A stretch of DNA of 64,000 bases. It comes from Streptomyces sp. NBC_01754. Its GTDB lineage: Bacteria > Actinomycetota > Actinomycetes > Streptomycetales > Streptomycetaceae. The DNA is taken from assembly GCF_035918015.1 (NCBI RefSeq), contig NZ_CP109132.1, forward strand, positions 5,084,001 to 5,148,000. Reading direction: 5' to 3'. Of the stretch, positions 1-7,262 are shown one piece after another. The first letter of the stretch is position 1. Each line of letters begins with the position of its first letter. The position numbers were made by a program, and so were the translations under genes. The notes beneath the pieces are model-generated. The model saw only the letters and a list, made by a program, of their open reading frames with translations, was not told the origin of the DNA and did not search any database.

Positions 1-104
1 GTCTGCTGACACTGCCCGACGCCGGGCACGTGGCGATGATGGAGTACCCGGAGGCGGTCGCCCAGGCGTTCCGGGAACTGCTCGACGAACGCGGCGGGAG
101 CTGA
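1..104 (+). CDS. C-terminal fragment of an alpha/beta hydrolase
   Basis: The frame starting at base 3 is open to a TGA at 102-104. It reads ..DAGHVAMMEYPEAVAQAF.., the usual end of an alpha/beta-hydrolase fold: a loop carrying the catalytic His (GHVAMMEYP) followed by an amphipathic last helix with an FRELL core. Only 33 residues are visible, so neither substrate nor full length can be judged. The stop lies 8 bases before the GTG of the next gene, which suggests co-transcription. Confidence 0.75.
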   Translation, partial: LLTLPDAGHVAMMEYPEAVAQAFRELLDERGGS

Positions 105-112
105 TCCGGGGC

Positions 113-1450
113 GTGGGACGACACAGCCGTAAGGGCCTTGAGGCCACAGGGCGCGAGGCCGAGGCCGGCGGCGAGGGGGTCGTGGGCGGGCCGGGGCGCG
201 GCAGGCGCAGGCGTGAATCCGCCACCCCGCACGCAGGGGACGGCCCCACTCCGTTCCACGACGCTCCGCGGGTGCGCGGCGGGCACCCCGAACAGCATGA
301 GCCGGGCGGTGGCTGGGGGAGCGGCCCGCAGTTCCGGTACGACGGGGTGCAGGGGCAGGCCGGGCGGAGCCAGGAGGCCTACGTCCAGCAGGCGGCGGCA
401 CGGCAGCTGACGGCCCAGCAGGCCGCGCGGCACGCCGCCACCGGGCGTACGGAGGCGCCGGGTCCCACGGACGGCGGCCCGCTGATACCGGGCCCGCGCA
501 GGGAGTTCATCGAGGCGTTCGACACCGGCCCGTCCTTCCCGGCCCAGGCCCCCCGCCGTGAGGAAGCGCCGGAGGGCGCCCCGGGGGCGGCCGCCGATCC
601 TGACGGCGGCGACGGCGCCGGCACCACCCGGGACGCCAAGGGCGGCAAGGGGCGCACCTTCACGGGCATCGCGGCCGCGGCCGTCACCACGGTGCTCGCG
701 GTCGTGGTGGCCGGGCAGGTGGCGCGGGACTCCCCGGACGCCTCCGGACCCCCCCTGGCGGCGGGAGTCGACCGGGACGAGCCCGAGGACGTCTCCCGCC
801 GCGACGAGCGGCCGGCGCCGGAGGCGCGGCACGCGGAGGCCAGGCCCCTCTCGTACGCCCAGAAGATGGCCCTGCCCTATTCGCTCGCCCCGGATCTGAC
901 GGCCTCCGGGACGTTCGAAGCGGTCCCGGGGATGGCGAAGGCGCCCGGTACAGGGCGTAAGTACCAGTACCGCATCGATGTCGAGAAGGGCCTCGGTCTC
1001 GACACCGAGCTCTTCGCCGAGGCCGTGCAGAAGACGCTCAACGACGACCGGAGCTGGGCGCACAAGGGCGCCATGACCTTCGAACGCGTCTCCTCGGGAG
1101 AGCCGGAGTTCGTCATCACGCTCGCCAGTCCGGGTACCACCGCGCTCTGGTGCGAGAAGTCCGGCCTGGACACCACCGAGGACAACGTCTCCTGCGACTC
1201 CGCCGCCACCGACCGCGTGATGATCAACGCCTACCGCTGGGCGCAGGGGGCCTCGACGTTCGGCCCCGACAAGCTCCTGATCTACCGGCAGATGCTGATC
1301 AACCACGAGGTCGGCCACCGGCTCGGGCACAACCACGAGAGTTGCCGGACCCCGGGTTCCCTCGCCCCTGTGATGCAGCAGCAGACCAAGACGCTGGAGA
1401 TCGAGGGCATCAGGTGCCTGCCCAACCCCTGGGTCCATCCCGGGAACTGA
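113..1450 (+). CDS. DUF3152 membrane-anchored zincin-like protein
   Basis: A 445-residue protein from a GTG start. Residues 1-180 are low-complexity Gly/Arg/Ala/Pro sequence. One membrane segment lies near 183-202 (..AAAAVTTVLAVVVAGQVA..), so the C-terminal half should be outside the cell. Residues about 250-445 form the DUF3152 domain with HEVGHRLGHNH near residue 397, which fits the HExxHxxGxxH zinc-protease signature. Two Cys pairs in the domain may form disulfides. The family is found across Actinobacteria (Rv3207c in M. tuberculosis) and its substrate is unknown; peptidase activity is inferred from the motif. In Streptomyces, as here, it lies near moeZ. The start could be later, because the N-terminal stretch is poorly conserved. 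Confidence 0.8.
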   Translation: MGRHSRKGLEATGREAEAGGEGVVGGPGRGRRRRESATPHAGDGPTPFHDAPRVRGGHPEQHEPGGGWGSGPQFRYDGVQGQAGRSQEAYVQQAAARQLTAQQAARHAATGRTEAPGPTDGGPLIPGPRREFIEAFDTGPSFPAQAPRREEAPEGAPGAAADPDGGDGAGTTRDAKGGKGRTFTGIAAAAVTTVLAVVVAGQVARDSPDASGPPLAAGVDRDEPEDVSRRDERPAPEARHAEARPLSYAQKMALPYSLAPDLTASGTFEAVPGMAKAPGTGRKYQYRIDVEKGLGLDTELFAEAVQKTLNDDRSWAHKGAMTFERVSSGEPEFVITLASPGTTALWCEKSGLDTTEDNVSCDSAATDRVMINAYRWAQGASTFGPDKLLIYRQMLINHEVGHRLGHNHESCRTPGSLAPVMQQQTKTLEIEGIRCLPNPWVHPGN

Positions 1451-1566
1451 TCCTCGACGCCCCGGCCCGCGAAGAGCTGGCCGCAGCCTGACTCCGTGTG
1501 ACCGGCGCGCCCTCTACAGCGACTGAACGCTACGGGGCCGGGAAAGTTACGGGGGTTCACCCCTTT

Positions 1567-1602
1567 CGGTGGTGCGACGGACAACCGTCCGTCGCACCAC
1601 CG
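1567..1602. repeat. Perfect 16-bp inverted repeat upstream of the glycosyltransferase operon
   Basis: The left arm CGGTGGTGCGACGGAC (1567-1582) is the exact reverse complement of 1587-1602, with a 4-base AACC loop. It lies 117 bases after the DUF3152 stop and 79 bases before the glycosyltransferase GTG. No T-run follows, so it may be a Streptomyces-type terminator for the upstream gene or a protein operator for the downstream operon. The sequence alone does not decide. Confidence 0.7.
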
Positions 1603-1680
1603 GCGTATCCGCTTACGGTCGTCCCGCTGCTGGTCGCCGATCAACGGCGGCCGCTCACAAGGGAGATCGGGGGTGTACTC

Positions 1681-3525
1681 GTGCGGATCGGACTCCTCAC
1701 GGACGGTGGTCATCCGTATGCGACCGGTGAGTCCGGGCTCTGGTGCGACCGTCTGGTACGCGGGCTGCCCCAGCACGAGTTCGACCTCTACGCGCTCCGC
1801 CGCTCCGCCCGCCAGGAGCGGGGGGGACGGAGCACGCTTCCGGACGGGATCGGCCGGGTCCGGACGGCTCCACTGTGGACGTCCGGCGCCGGCATCCGGC
1901 AGGCGGGCCCGGTGCGGGGGCTGTCGGGGAGACTCGCCACCGGACTGGGACGCGCGTACGGCCGTCGGGAGCGACGGCGCTTCACGGCGCACGTGACGGC
2001 GCTCGTCGGCGCTCTCCGCCCCGGCGTGGAGGCGCGCGAGCCGGGGGGCGCGGGGACCGTTCCCTTCAGCGAGGGCCTCTACGGTCTCGCCGAACTGGCC
2101 CGGGAACACGGCGGTCTGCACACGGCGCTGCGCTCCGAGGCAACCGCGCGCATCGTGGAGGCGGCCTGCCGGGCACCCGGTGCCGGGCGGACCGTCCACA
2201 GCGCCACCGTGCCCGACCACCTCGCCTTCGTGGCCGAGTTGGAGCGTGTCCTGCGCCCCCTCTCCCTCGACTGGTACGACGAGGAGAGCCTCGGCGCGGC
2301 CGACCTGTGCCACGCGGCGTCCGGCGGTGTCGCGGCCCTGCCCGGCCTGCTGGCCAAACGCTTCTTCGGGGTTCCGCTGCTCGTGACGGAGTACCAGGTA
2401 CCGCTGTGTACCCACTACCTGACGGCTACCGGCGCCCCCTTCCGCGCTCCGGTGCGCGCCCTGCTGGCGGCCTTCCACGCCCGGCTGGCCCGTGAGGTGT
2501 ACGGGCAGGCCGCCGTCGTCACGCCCGGCAGCACCCACGTCCGCCGCTGGCAGGAGCGCTGCGGGGCCGACCGTGCCACCCTGCGCACGGTCTACCCGGG
2601 CATGGAGGCGGAGCGCTTCAGGGCGGTGGGGGAGGGTGACGAGCGCGGCGGCCCCGGCACGCTGGTGTGGATCGGGCGGATCGAGCCCGCCAAGGACCTG
2701 ATCGGCCTGCTGCACGCCTTCGCCGAGGTGCGCCGTGCCGAACCGGGCGCCCGGCTGCGTGTCTTCGGTGCCCCGGCCCCGGGGGACGAGGGCGACGCGT
2801 ATCTGGCGCACTGCACGGCGCTCGCCGCCCAGCTCTTCCCCGGCGAGGCCACGGACGCCCACACCGCGGGCGCCGGACCGGCCGCCTTCCGGGAGGCCGG
2901 GCCGGTCACCTTCGAGGAGATCGGCGGGCCGGAGGCGCCCGACCTCGCACAGGCCTATGCGGCGGGCGGGATCGTCGTCCTGTCCAGCGCGGCCGAGGGC
3001 TTCCCCGTCGGCCTCGTCGAAGCCATGTTCTGCGGCCGGGCCACCGTCTCGACGGATGTGGGCGCCGTGGTGGAAGTCATCGGTGGTACGGGGGTGGTGG
3101 TGCCCCCGCGCAACCCCGGGGCGCTCGCCGACGCCTGCATCGCGTTGCTGCGCGACCCTGAGCGCCGTGCGCGGCTCGGTGCGGCGGCGCGCGCCCGGGC
3201 GCTCGAACTCTTCACCGTCGAACAGAACCTCACGGCGTTTCGGGACATTTACCTGGACCTGGTGGCGTACGCCCCCTCGCGCTGGGCGGCGGAGGCGGAA
3301 CCGGCGGGGCACACCGGCGCGCCGCGCCCGTTCGCCACACCCCCGGAGGCCCATGTGCTGGGGCGGACGCCATCGGTACCGGTCACTTCCGGGGCGGCCC
3401 GGGTACCCAGTTGGGCCGCCGGCGCGCGGGGCGAGGGCATGCGGGGCGAGGGCGTGCGGGGCGAGGGCGTGCGGGGCGAGGGCGTGTACGCGGGCGTACG
3501 AGGGGCGGGGAGCAGCGATGTATGA
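1681..3525 (+). CDS. GT4 glycosyltransferase, PelF-like (DUF3492 + GT-B)
   Basis: The GTG at 1681 is preferred over an in-frame upstream start at 1498. It has a GGGAG-type ribosome site just upstream and gives the usual MRIGLLTDGGHPYATG beginning, for 614 residues. The N-terminal half matches the DUF3492 domain of PelF-type transferases (..YDEESLGAADLCHA..). The C-terminal GT4 domain (about 300-550) shows VWIGRIEPAKD, the nucleotide-sugar motif EGFPVGLVEAM (E-x7-E) and a DVGAVVEVI loop. It is a retaining, cytoplasmic NDP-sugar-dependent transferase by family. The last 50 residues contain four near-identical 5-residue repeats (RGEGM/V). Its stop overlaps the next gene by 8 bases (ATGTATGA). 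The PelF relation points to an exopolysaccharide; the donor sugar is not visible. Confidence 0.85.
   Translation: MRIGLLTDGGHPYATGESGLWCDRLVRGLPQHEFDLYALRRSARQERGGRSTLPDGIGRVRTAPLWTSGAGIRQAGPVRGLSGRLATGLGRAYGRRERRRFTAHVTALVGALRPGVEAREPGGAGTVPFSEGLYGLAELAREHGGLHTALRSEATARIVEAACRAPGAGRTVHSATVPDHLAFVAELERVLRPLSLDWYDEESLGAADLCHAASGGVAALPGLLAKRFFGVPLLVTEYQVPLCTHYLTATGAPFRAPVRALLAAFHARLAREVYGQAAVVTPGSTHVRRWQERCGADRATLRTVYPGMEAERFRAVGEGDERGGPGTLVWIGRIEPAKDLIGLLHAFAEVRRAEPGARLRVFGAPAPGDEGDAYLAHCTALAAQLFPGEATDAHTAGAGPAAFREAGPVTFEEIGGPEAPDLAQAYAAGGIVVLSSAAEGFPVGLVEAMFCGRATVSTDVGAVVEVIGGTGVVVPPRNPGALADACIALLRDPERRARLGAAARARALELFTVEQNLTAFRDIYLDLVAYAPSRWAAEAEPAGHTGAPRPFATPPEAHVLGRTPSVPVTSGAARVPSWAAGARGEGMRGEGVRGEGVRGEGVYAGVRGAGSSDV
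3424..3487 (+). repeat. 15-bp tandem repeat in the glycosyltransferase tail
   Basis: Four consecutive in-frame copies of a 15-base unit resembling GCGGGGCGAGGGCGT encode RGEGM, RGEGV, RGEGV, RGEGV. The copies are almost identical, so the number of units probably varies between strains by slippage. The repeat lies outside the catalytic domain. Confidence 0.85.
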
Positions 3526-5263
3526 CCACGGAGGAAGTTCCATGGGCCGACTCCGACCGTCCGACGCAACGGCACCGGGGCTTACCCCGTCCGCCGAGGC
3601 GGACCAGGGCGTGTTCACGGACGCCGCCGCTCCTGGCGCGTCCCGTCCTGCTGCGCCCGCGCGGGTGCCGGGGTGGGCCGTGGGGGCGCCGGGTGGCGAC
3701 CCGGAGCCCGGCGGGCGGAAGCGGGCCGTCCTGGCGGCCGAGGGCACCGCGGGAACGTACGGGCCCGCAGGAGCGGACCGAGACACTCCGGCAGGGCGAG
3801 GGGCGGCGGCCGGCGGGACGGGGGCGGACTTCGCAGGCGTCACGGCCGTCGGCGCTTTCGCGGGCGTCGCGCCTGGGCCGTGCCCGAGCGAGGCGCCCCA
3901 GGGAGCGCGCTTCGTGCCGGCGGCCTTCCGGAGCGGGGCCGGAGAGGCCCCCGGCGGGACCGTGCCGTATCCCGTCGGCGCGGGTTCCGCCGGCCGCACG
4001 GGTGCCGTGGGCCCCGGGAGCAGCACGGGTGCGGATGGCTCCGGGTACCGCGCCACCGCCGAGGCCCCCGGGAACGGCACCGCCGCCGACGCCGACGCCG
4101 GGACGTACCCGGGGGAGCACGAGGACGCCGCCACCCCCCGGGCGGTGAGCACCGCGGTACGGGCGCCCGAGATCGCGTGCCACCCCGGCCGCAGAACCGG
4201 CGCGCGGCGCGGGTCCGCCGACCCGGTGAGGGCGCTCATGCGCCACCACCGCGAACTGTGCGAACGGGCCGTCGACCCCCTGGAGATCGCGGCCGGCCTG
4301 GAGGCCCACGGGCTGACCGACCGCGCCGCCGCCCGCTACCGGCACCGCGATGTCTTCTCACTCGCCGAGGAGCTCTACGCCCGCGTGCCCGGCGCGGACC
4401 GGACCGCGCCCGCGCGCCCCTCACGCCGGGGGCCCGGCACGGAGGCCCGGGTCGGCTGGACGCTGCTCGCGATGCTTCCGGGCGCCGGGTGCCTCGCCAC
4501 CGCGGGAGTGCTCCGAGCCACCGAAGGAGTACTCGGCGGGGAGGCCCGGTTCGCCGTCACGGCCGTCGGCGCGCTCCTCGTCCTCCTCGCCCTTCGGCTC
4601 TGCCTGCGCGGCGGCCCCCTGCGGACACCCGGCGCCGGGGGCCTCACCCTGTACGTCGGCTGGCTCCTCGGATACACCGTGTACGGCGACGACCTCCTCG
4701 CCCAGGTCGTCAGCGGAGGCCCCGACGGCGACTGGACCGCCTCCCCGGTCCCGCTGCTCGGACTGGCGACGGCCCTCGTTCCCGCCGCGTGGTGTGCGCA
4801 CCTCTTCGCCGTCCACGCACACCGCAGGCTCGTCGGAAGCCACGTACTGGCGGACTTCGGCGCCGGCGTACGCCCTCTGCTGTTCGGTGTCGTCGCGCTC
4901 CAGCTGTGCGCGACGACCGTGCTGCTCCACCTCGCCGGCCTCGGTCACGGAGGCAGCCCCCTGGTGGCCCCCGCCGCCCTCGGCGTCCTGCTCTTCCTGG
5001 CCCGGCTGCTGGCCGTCCACGGCTTCCCGGAACCCGCGGCCACCGGACTCGCCGCCGCCTGCACCGCCGAGGTGTCCGCCACCTTCCTGGTCCTGGCCGG
5101 GCGGCTGCCCGGGCTCGGCTTCCTCGCCCGGCCCGTCGACGTCCTCGTCGCCAGGGCGGGTACCGGCGCGGTACCCGCCCTCGCCTGCGGAGTCGCCGCC
5201 CTCGGGCTGCTGCTTCACGCCTCCGTCACCCTGACCCGGGCATCCGCTCACGCCACCGCGTAG
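3518..5263 (+). CDS. Polytopic membrane protein of the glycosyltransferase operon
   Basis: A 581-residue protein starting at the ATG that overlaps the glycosyltransferase stop by 8 bases. A second in-frame ATG at 3542 is possible. Residues 1-230 are disordered Ala/Gly/Pro-rich sequence. Residues about 240-305 are a charged cytoplasmic segment (..MRHHRELCERAVDPLEIAAG..). From about 315 to the end there are roughly eight to ten hydrophobic helices. I recognise no catalytic motif. Its place after a PelF-like transferase suggests a polysaccharide export or synthase partner, as PelG is for PelF, but this is context only and sequence similarity to PelG was not tested. It is the least conserved-looking gene in the cluster. 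Confidence 0.75.
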   Translation: MYDHGGSSMGRLRPSDATAPGLTPSAEADQGVFTDAAAPGASRPAAPARVPGWAVGAPGGDPEPGGRKRAVLAAEGTAGTYGPAGADRDTPAGRGAAAGGTGADFAGVTAVGAFAGVAPGPCPSEAPQGARFVPAAFRSGAGEAPGGTVPYPVGAGSAGRTGAVGPGSSTGADGSGYRATAEAPGNGTAADADAGTYPGEHEDAATPRAVSTAVRAPEIACHPGRRTGARRGSADPVRALMRHHRELCERAVDPLEIAAGLEAHGLTDRAAARYRHRDVFSLAEELYARVPGADRTAPARPSRRGPGTEARVGWTLLAMLPGAGCLATAGVLRATEGVLGGEARFAVTAVGALLVLLALRLCLRGGPLRTPGAGGLTLYVGWLLGYTVYGDDLLAQVVSGGPDGDWTASPVPLLGLATALVPAAWCAHLFAVHAHRRLVGSHVLADFGAGVRPLLFGVVALQLCATTVLLHLAGLGHGGSPLVAPAALGVLLFLARLLAVHGFPEPAATGLAAACTAEVSATFLVLAGRLPGLGFLARPVDVLVARAGTGAVPALACGVAALGLLLHASVTLTRASAHATA

Positions 5264-5344
5264 GCGGAGAGCCCCCTCCCGCGCCGCGGAGCCGACGCCG
5301 CGGACCTTCCGTATCGCACACCTTCCTCAAAGGAGACACCGGAC

Positions 5345-5401
5345 ATGACCCCCCAGACCCCAGTACCGGCAGCCCGCCGTCGGCAGCGAGGGGGCGCGTG
5401 A
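5345..5401 (+). CDS. 18-codon leader ORF coupled to the epimerase
   Basis: An ATG at 5345 sits 9 bases after a strong AAAGGAG ribosome site and opens an 18-codon frame (MTPQTPVPAARRRQRGGA). Its TGA (5399-5401) shares one base with the ATG of the epimerase at 5401. The epimerase itself has no comparable ribosome site. The small ORF is out of frame with the epimerase, so it is not a longer N-terminus. Translational coupling is the simplest reading. No promoter or terminator was recognised in the 137-base gap from 5264 to 5400. Confidence 0.45.
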   Translation: MTPQTPVPAARRRQRGGA

Positions 5402-6366
5402 TGAGGGTTCTGCTGCTCGGAGCCAACGGATTCCTCGGCCGTTTCGTCGCCGACCGTCTGCTCGCCGATCCCGCCGTGCACCTCACCGCGCTGGGCCGCG
5501 GTGACGACGCCGATGTGCGCTTCGACCTCGCGGGGGGCAGCCCCGGGGCGCTCACCCGCTTCCTGGACGCCGTCCACCCCGGGGTCGTGGTCAACTGCGC
5601 GGGCGCCACCCGGGGCGGCGCACGCGACCTCACCCGCCACAACACCGTCGCCGTGGCCACCGTCTGCGAAGCCATGCGACGCAGCGGATGCAGCGCACGC
5701 CTCGTCCAGGTCGGCTGCGCCTCCGAGTACGGGCCCTCGCAGCCCGGCTCGTCCACGGCCGAGGACGCCGTCCCCCGGCCCGGCGGCCCGTACGGTGTCA
5801 GCAAGCTCGCCGCCACCGAACTCGTCCTCGGATCCGGGCTGGACGCCGTCGTGCTCCGGGTCTTCTCGCCGGTCGGGCCCGGCACCCCGGCGGGGTCCCC
5901 GCTCGGCAGGCTCGCCGAGACGATGCGCCGCGCCATCCAGTCCGGAGACCCGGAACTGAGGCTCAGCGGTCTCGGCGTGCAGCGCGACTTCGTCGACGTA
6001 CGCGATGTGGCGCGCGCCGTGCACGCCGCCTCGCTCTCCGCCGCCCAGGGCGTCGTCAACATCGGCACCGGACGCGCCGTACGCCTCCGTGACGCCGCGG
6101 CCGTCCTCGCCAGGGTCGCCGGATACGGCGGGGCGCTCCACGAGCTCGACACGCCGCCCGCCCGGCTCCCCATCGGCGCGCCCCGGACCTCCGCCGAGAC
6201 CGTCGTCGAGCATCTCTCGGCCACCCCGTCCCCGTACCCCGACGGCTGCGGGGCCTGGCAGCAGGCCGATGTGCGGACCGCCCGGGACCGGCTCGGCTGG
6301 CGCCCCCGGATCAACCTGGAGGAGTCCCTCGCCGACATCTGGATGGAGGCGGCGTGCCGTATCTGA
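5401..6366 (+). CDS. NAD(P)-dependent sugar epimerase/dehydratase (extended SDR)
   Basis: A 321-residue extended short-chain dehydrogenase starting MRVLLLGANGFLGRF; a GTG at 5398 is an equivalent start. The N-terminal GANGFLG binds NAD(P). The catalytic set is visible as CASEYG (Ser) and YGVSK (Tyr-x3-Lys) near residues 112-145. A sugar-nucleotide-binding C-terminal half follows, with RDFVDVRDVARA. It probably epimerises or dehydrates an NDP-sugar that supplies the upstream glycosyltransferase. Its stop overlaps the next start by 13 bases. A role comparable to PelX (UDP-GlcNAc C4-epimerase) is inference. Confidence 0.85.
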   Translation: MRVLLLGANGFLGRFVADRLLADPAVHLTALGRGDDADVRFDLAGGSPGALTRFLDAVHPGVVVNCAGATRGGARDLTRHNTVAVATVCEAMRRSGCSARLVQVGCASEYGPSQPGSSTAEDAVPRPGGPYGVSKLAATELVLGSGLDAVVLRVFSPVGPGTPAGSPLGRLAETMRRAIQSGDPELRLSGLGVQRDFVDVRDVARAVHAASLSAAQGVVNIGTGRAVRLRDAAAVLARVAGYGGALHELDTPPARLPIGAPRTSAETVVEHLSATPSPYPDGCGAWQQADVRTARDRLGWRPRINLEESLADIWMEAACRI

Positions 6367-7178
6367 CCAGCAGCGCCGCCGGTCTGCGGACCAGCGGGTC
6401 CGAACGGCCCGGGGTCGGCGTCCCCGGCTACGCCCATCCGCTGCTCGCCCCCACCGAATGGGCCGAGCTCAACCGCCCCGGGACACCGCTGCACTGGGCC
6501 GTGCTCAACATCGACCACGGCCCGGGCGCGCGTCCCGACCCGCACTGCCTGGAAGCGGCCGGACATCTGCGCAACGCCCGCGAACGCGCCCTGCGCGAGG
6601 AGACGCCGCACGACACCGTCCGGGCCGCCGGAGGCAGAGTGCTGGGCCACCTCGACCTGGCCTTCGGCAGCCGCCCCTTCGGGGAACTGCTCGCGGACGC
6701 CCGGTCCTTCCTCGACTGGTACCAGGTCGGCGGCTTCTACCTCGACCGCTGCCCCGCCGACCGCTCCGGCCTGCCCGCCGTCCGCCGGCTCACCAGCACC
6801 CTCGCGGCGCTCCTGGACGACCGCCCCGGCCTCGCCGGGGACGGGCGTCTGGTCCTGGGCCACGGCACCCACCCCTACCCGGGATACGCCGAGGCCGCCG
6901 ATCAACTGGTCACCTTCCGGGGACCGTGGACCGACTACCGCTGGTCCCAGGTCGCCGAGTGGACCGCCGCCTACCGGCCGAGCCGCTTCGCCCACTTCGT
7001 CCACGGCGTGCCCCGCACTCATCTCGAAGAGGCGCTGCGCATCGCCCGCTGGCAGGGAGCGGGCACGATCTTCTTCACCGACCGCCACGTCATACAAGGG
7101 CAAACCGACCCATTCGCGACGCTGCCCAGTTACTGGGACGAATTCGTCTCGCGGATCGGAACAGGTATCTCGGAATGA
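6354..7178 (+). CDS. Spherulin-4 / GH135-like protein
   Basis: A 274-residue protein from GTG 6354. It matches the spherulation-specific family 4 fold, a TIM barrel related to GH135. Visible landmarks are VPGYAHPLLAPTEW, WAVLNIDHGPG, GFYLDRCPAD with its conserved acidic residue, and FVHGVPR. Characterised GH135 members (fungal Sph3) cleave galactosaminogalactan. No signal peptide or membrane helix is visible, so the protein looks cytoplasmic, which is odd for a polysaccharide hydrolase. It overlaps the epimerase by 13 bases and closes the cluster. Its stop codon lies inside the sigma-R promoter of moeZ. Confidence 0.8.
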   Translation: MPYLTSSAAGLRTSGSERPGVGVPGYAHPLLAPTEWAELNRPGTPLHWAVLNIDHGPGARPDPHCLEAAGHLRNARERALREETPHDTVRAAGGRVLGHLDLAFGSRPFGELLADARSFLDWYQVGGFYLDRCPADRSGLPAVRRLTSTLAALLDDRPGLAGDGRLVLGHGTHPYPGYAEAADQLVTFRGPWTDYRWSQVAEWTAAYRPSRFAHFVHGVPRTHLEEALRIARWQGAGTIFFTDRHVIQGQTDPFATLPSYWDEFVSRIGTGISE

Positions 7179-7197
7179 GAAGGCGCGTGGCAGTGTT
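7172..7197 (+). promoter_or_regulatory. Sigma-R promoter of moeZ
   Basis: GGAAT (7172-7176), 18 bases, then GTT (7195-7197) is an exact match to the Streptomyces SigR consensus. It ends 65 bases before the moeZ GTG, and its first element overlaps the stop codon of the preceding gene. From published SigR regulon work, moeZ/moeB is an expected member. The site is read directly; activity is inferred. Confidence 0.8.
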
Positions 7198-7262
7198 GCG
7201 GAAGAACAACCGTACGTAGATGAAGTACGTAGAAACCGACCACCTGCATTGTTGAGGTTCCT

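Noticed and set aside
1498..1680. Longer N-terminus for the glycosyltransferase
   Set aside because: The extra residues cross the 16-bp inverted repeat and have no family similarity, while GTG 1681 has a ribosome site and the conserved beginning.
3424..3487. Short regular repeats suggestive of a CRISPR array
   Set aside because: The 15-bp units are directly adjacent with no spacers, are in frame with the glycosyltransferase, and no cas gene is present.
1282..4239. A 985-codon open frame on the minus strand
   Set aside because: It lies opposite the glycosyltransferase and membrane protein genes, has no family motif and no ribosome site, and follows the usual mirror-frame openness of high-GC coding DNA. 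The same holds for long minus-strand frames at 5226-8498, 15607-19140 and 19218-22802.
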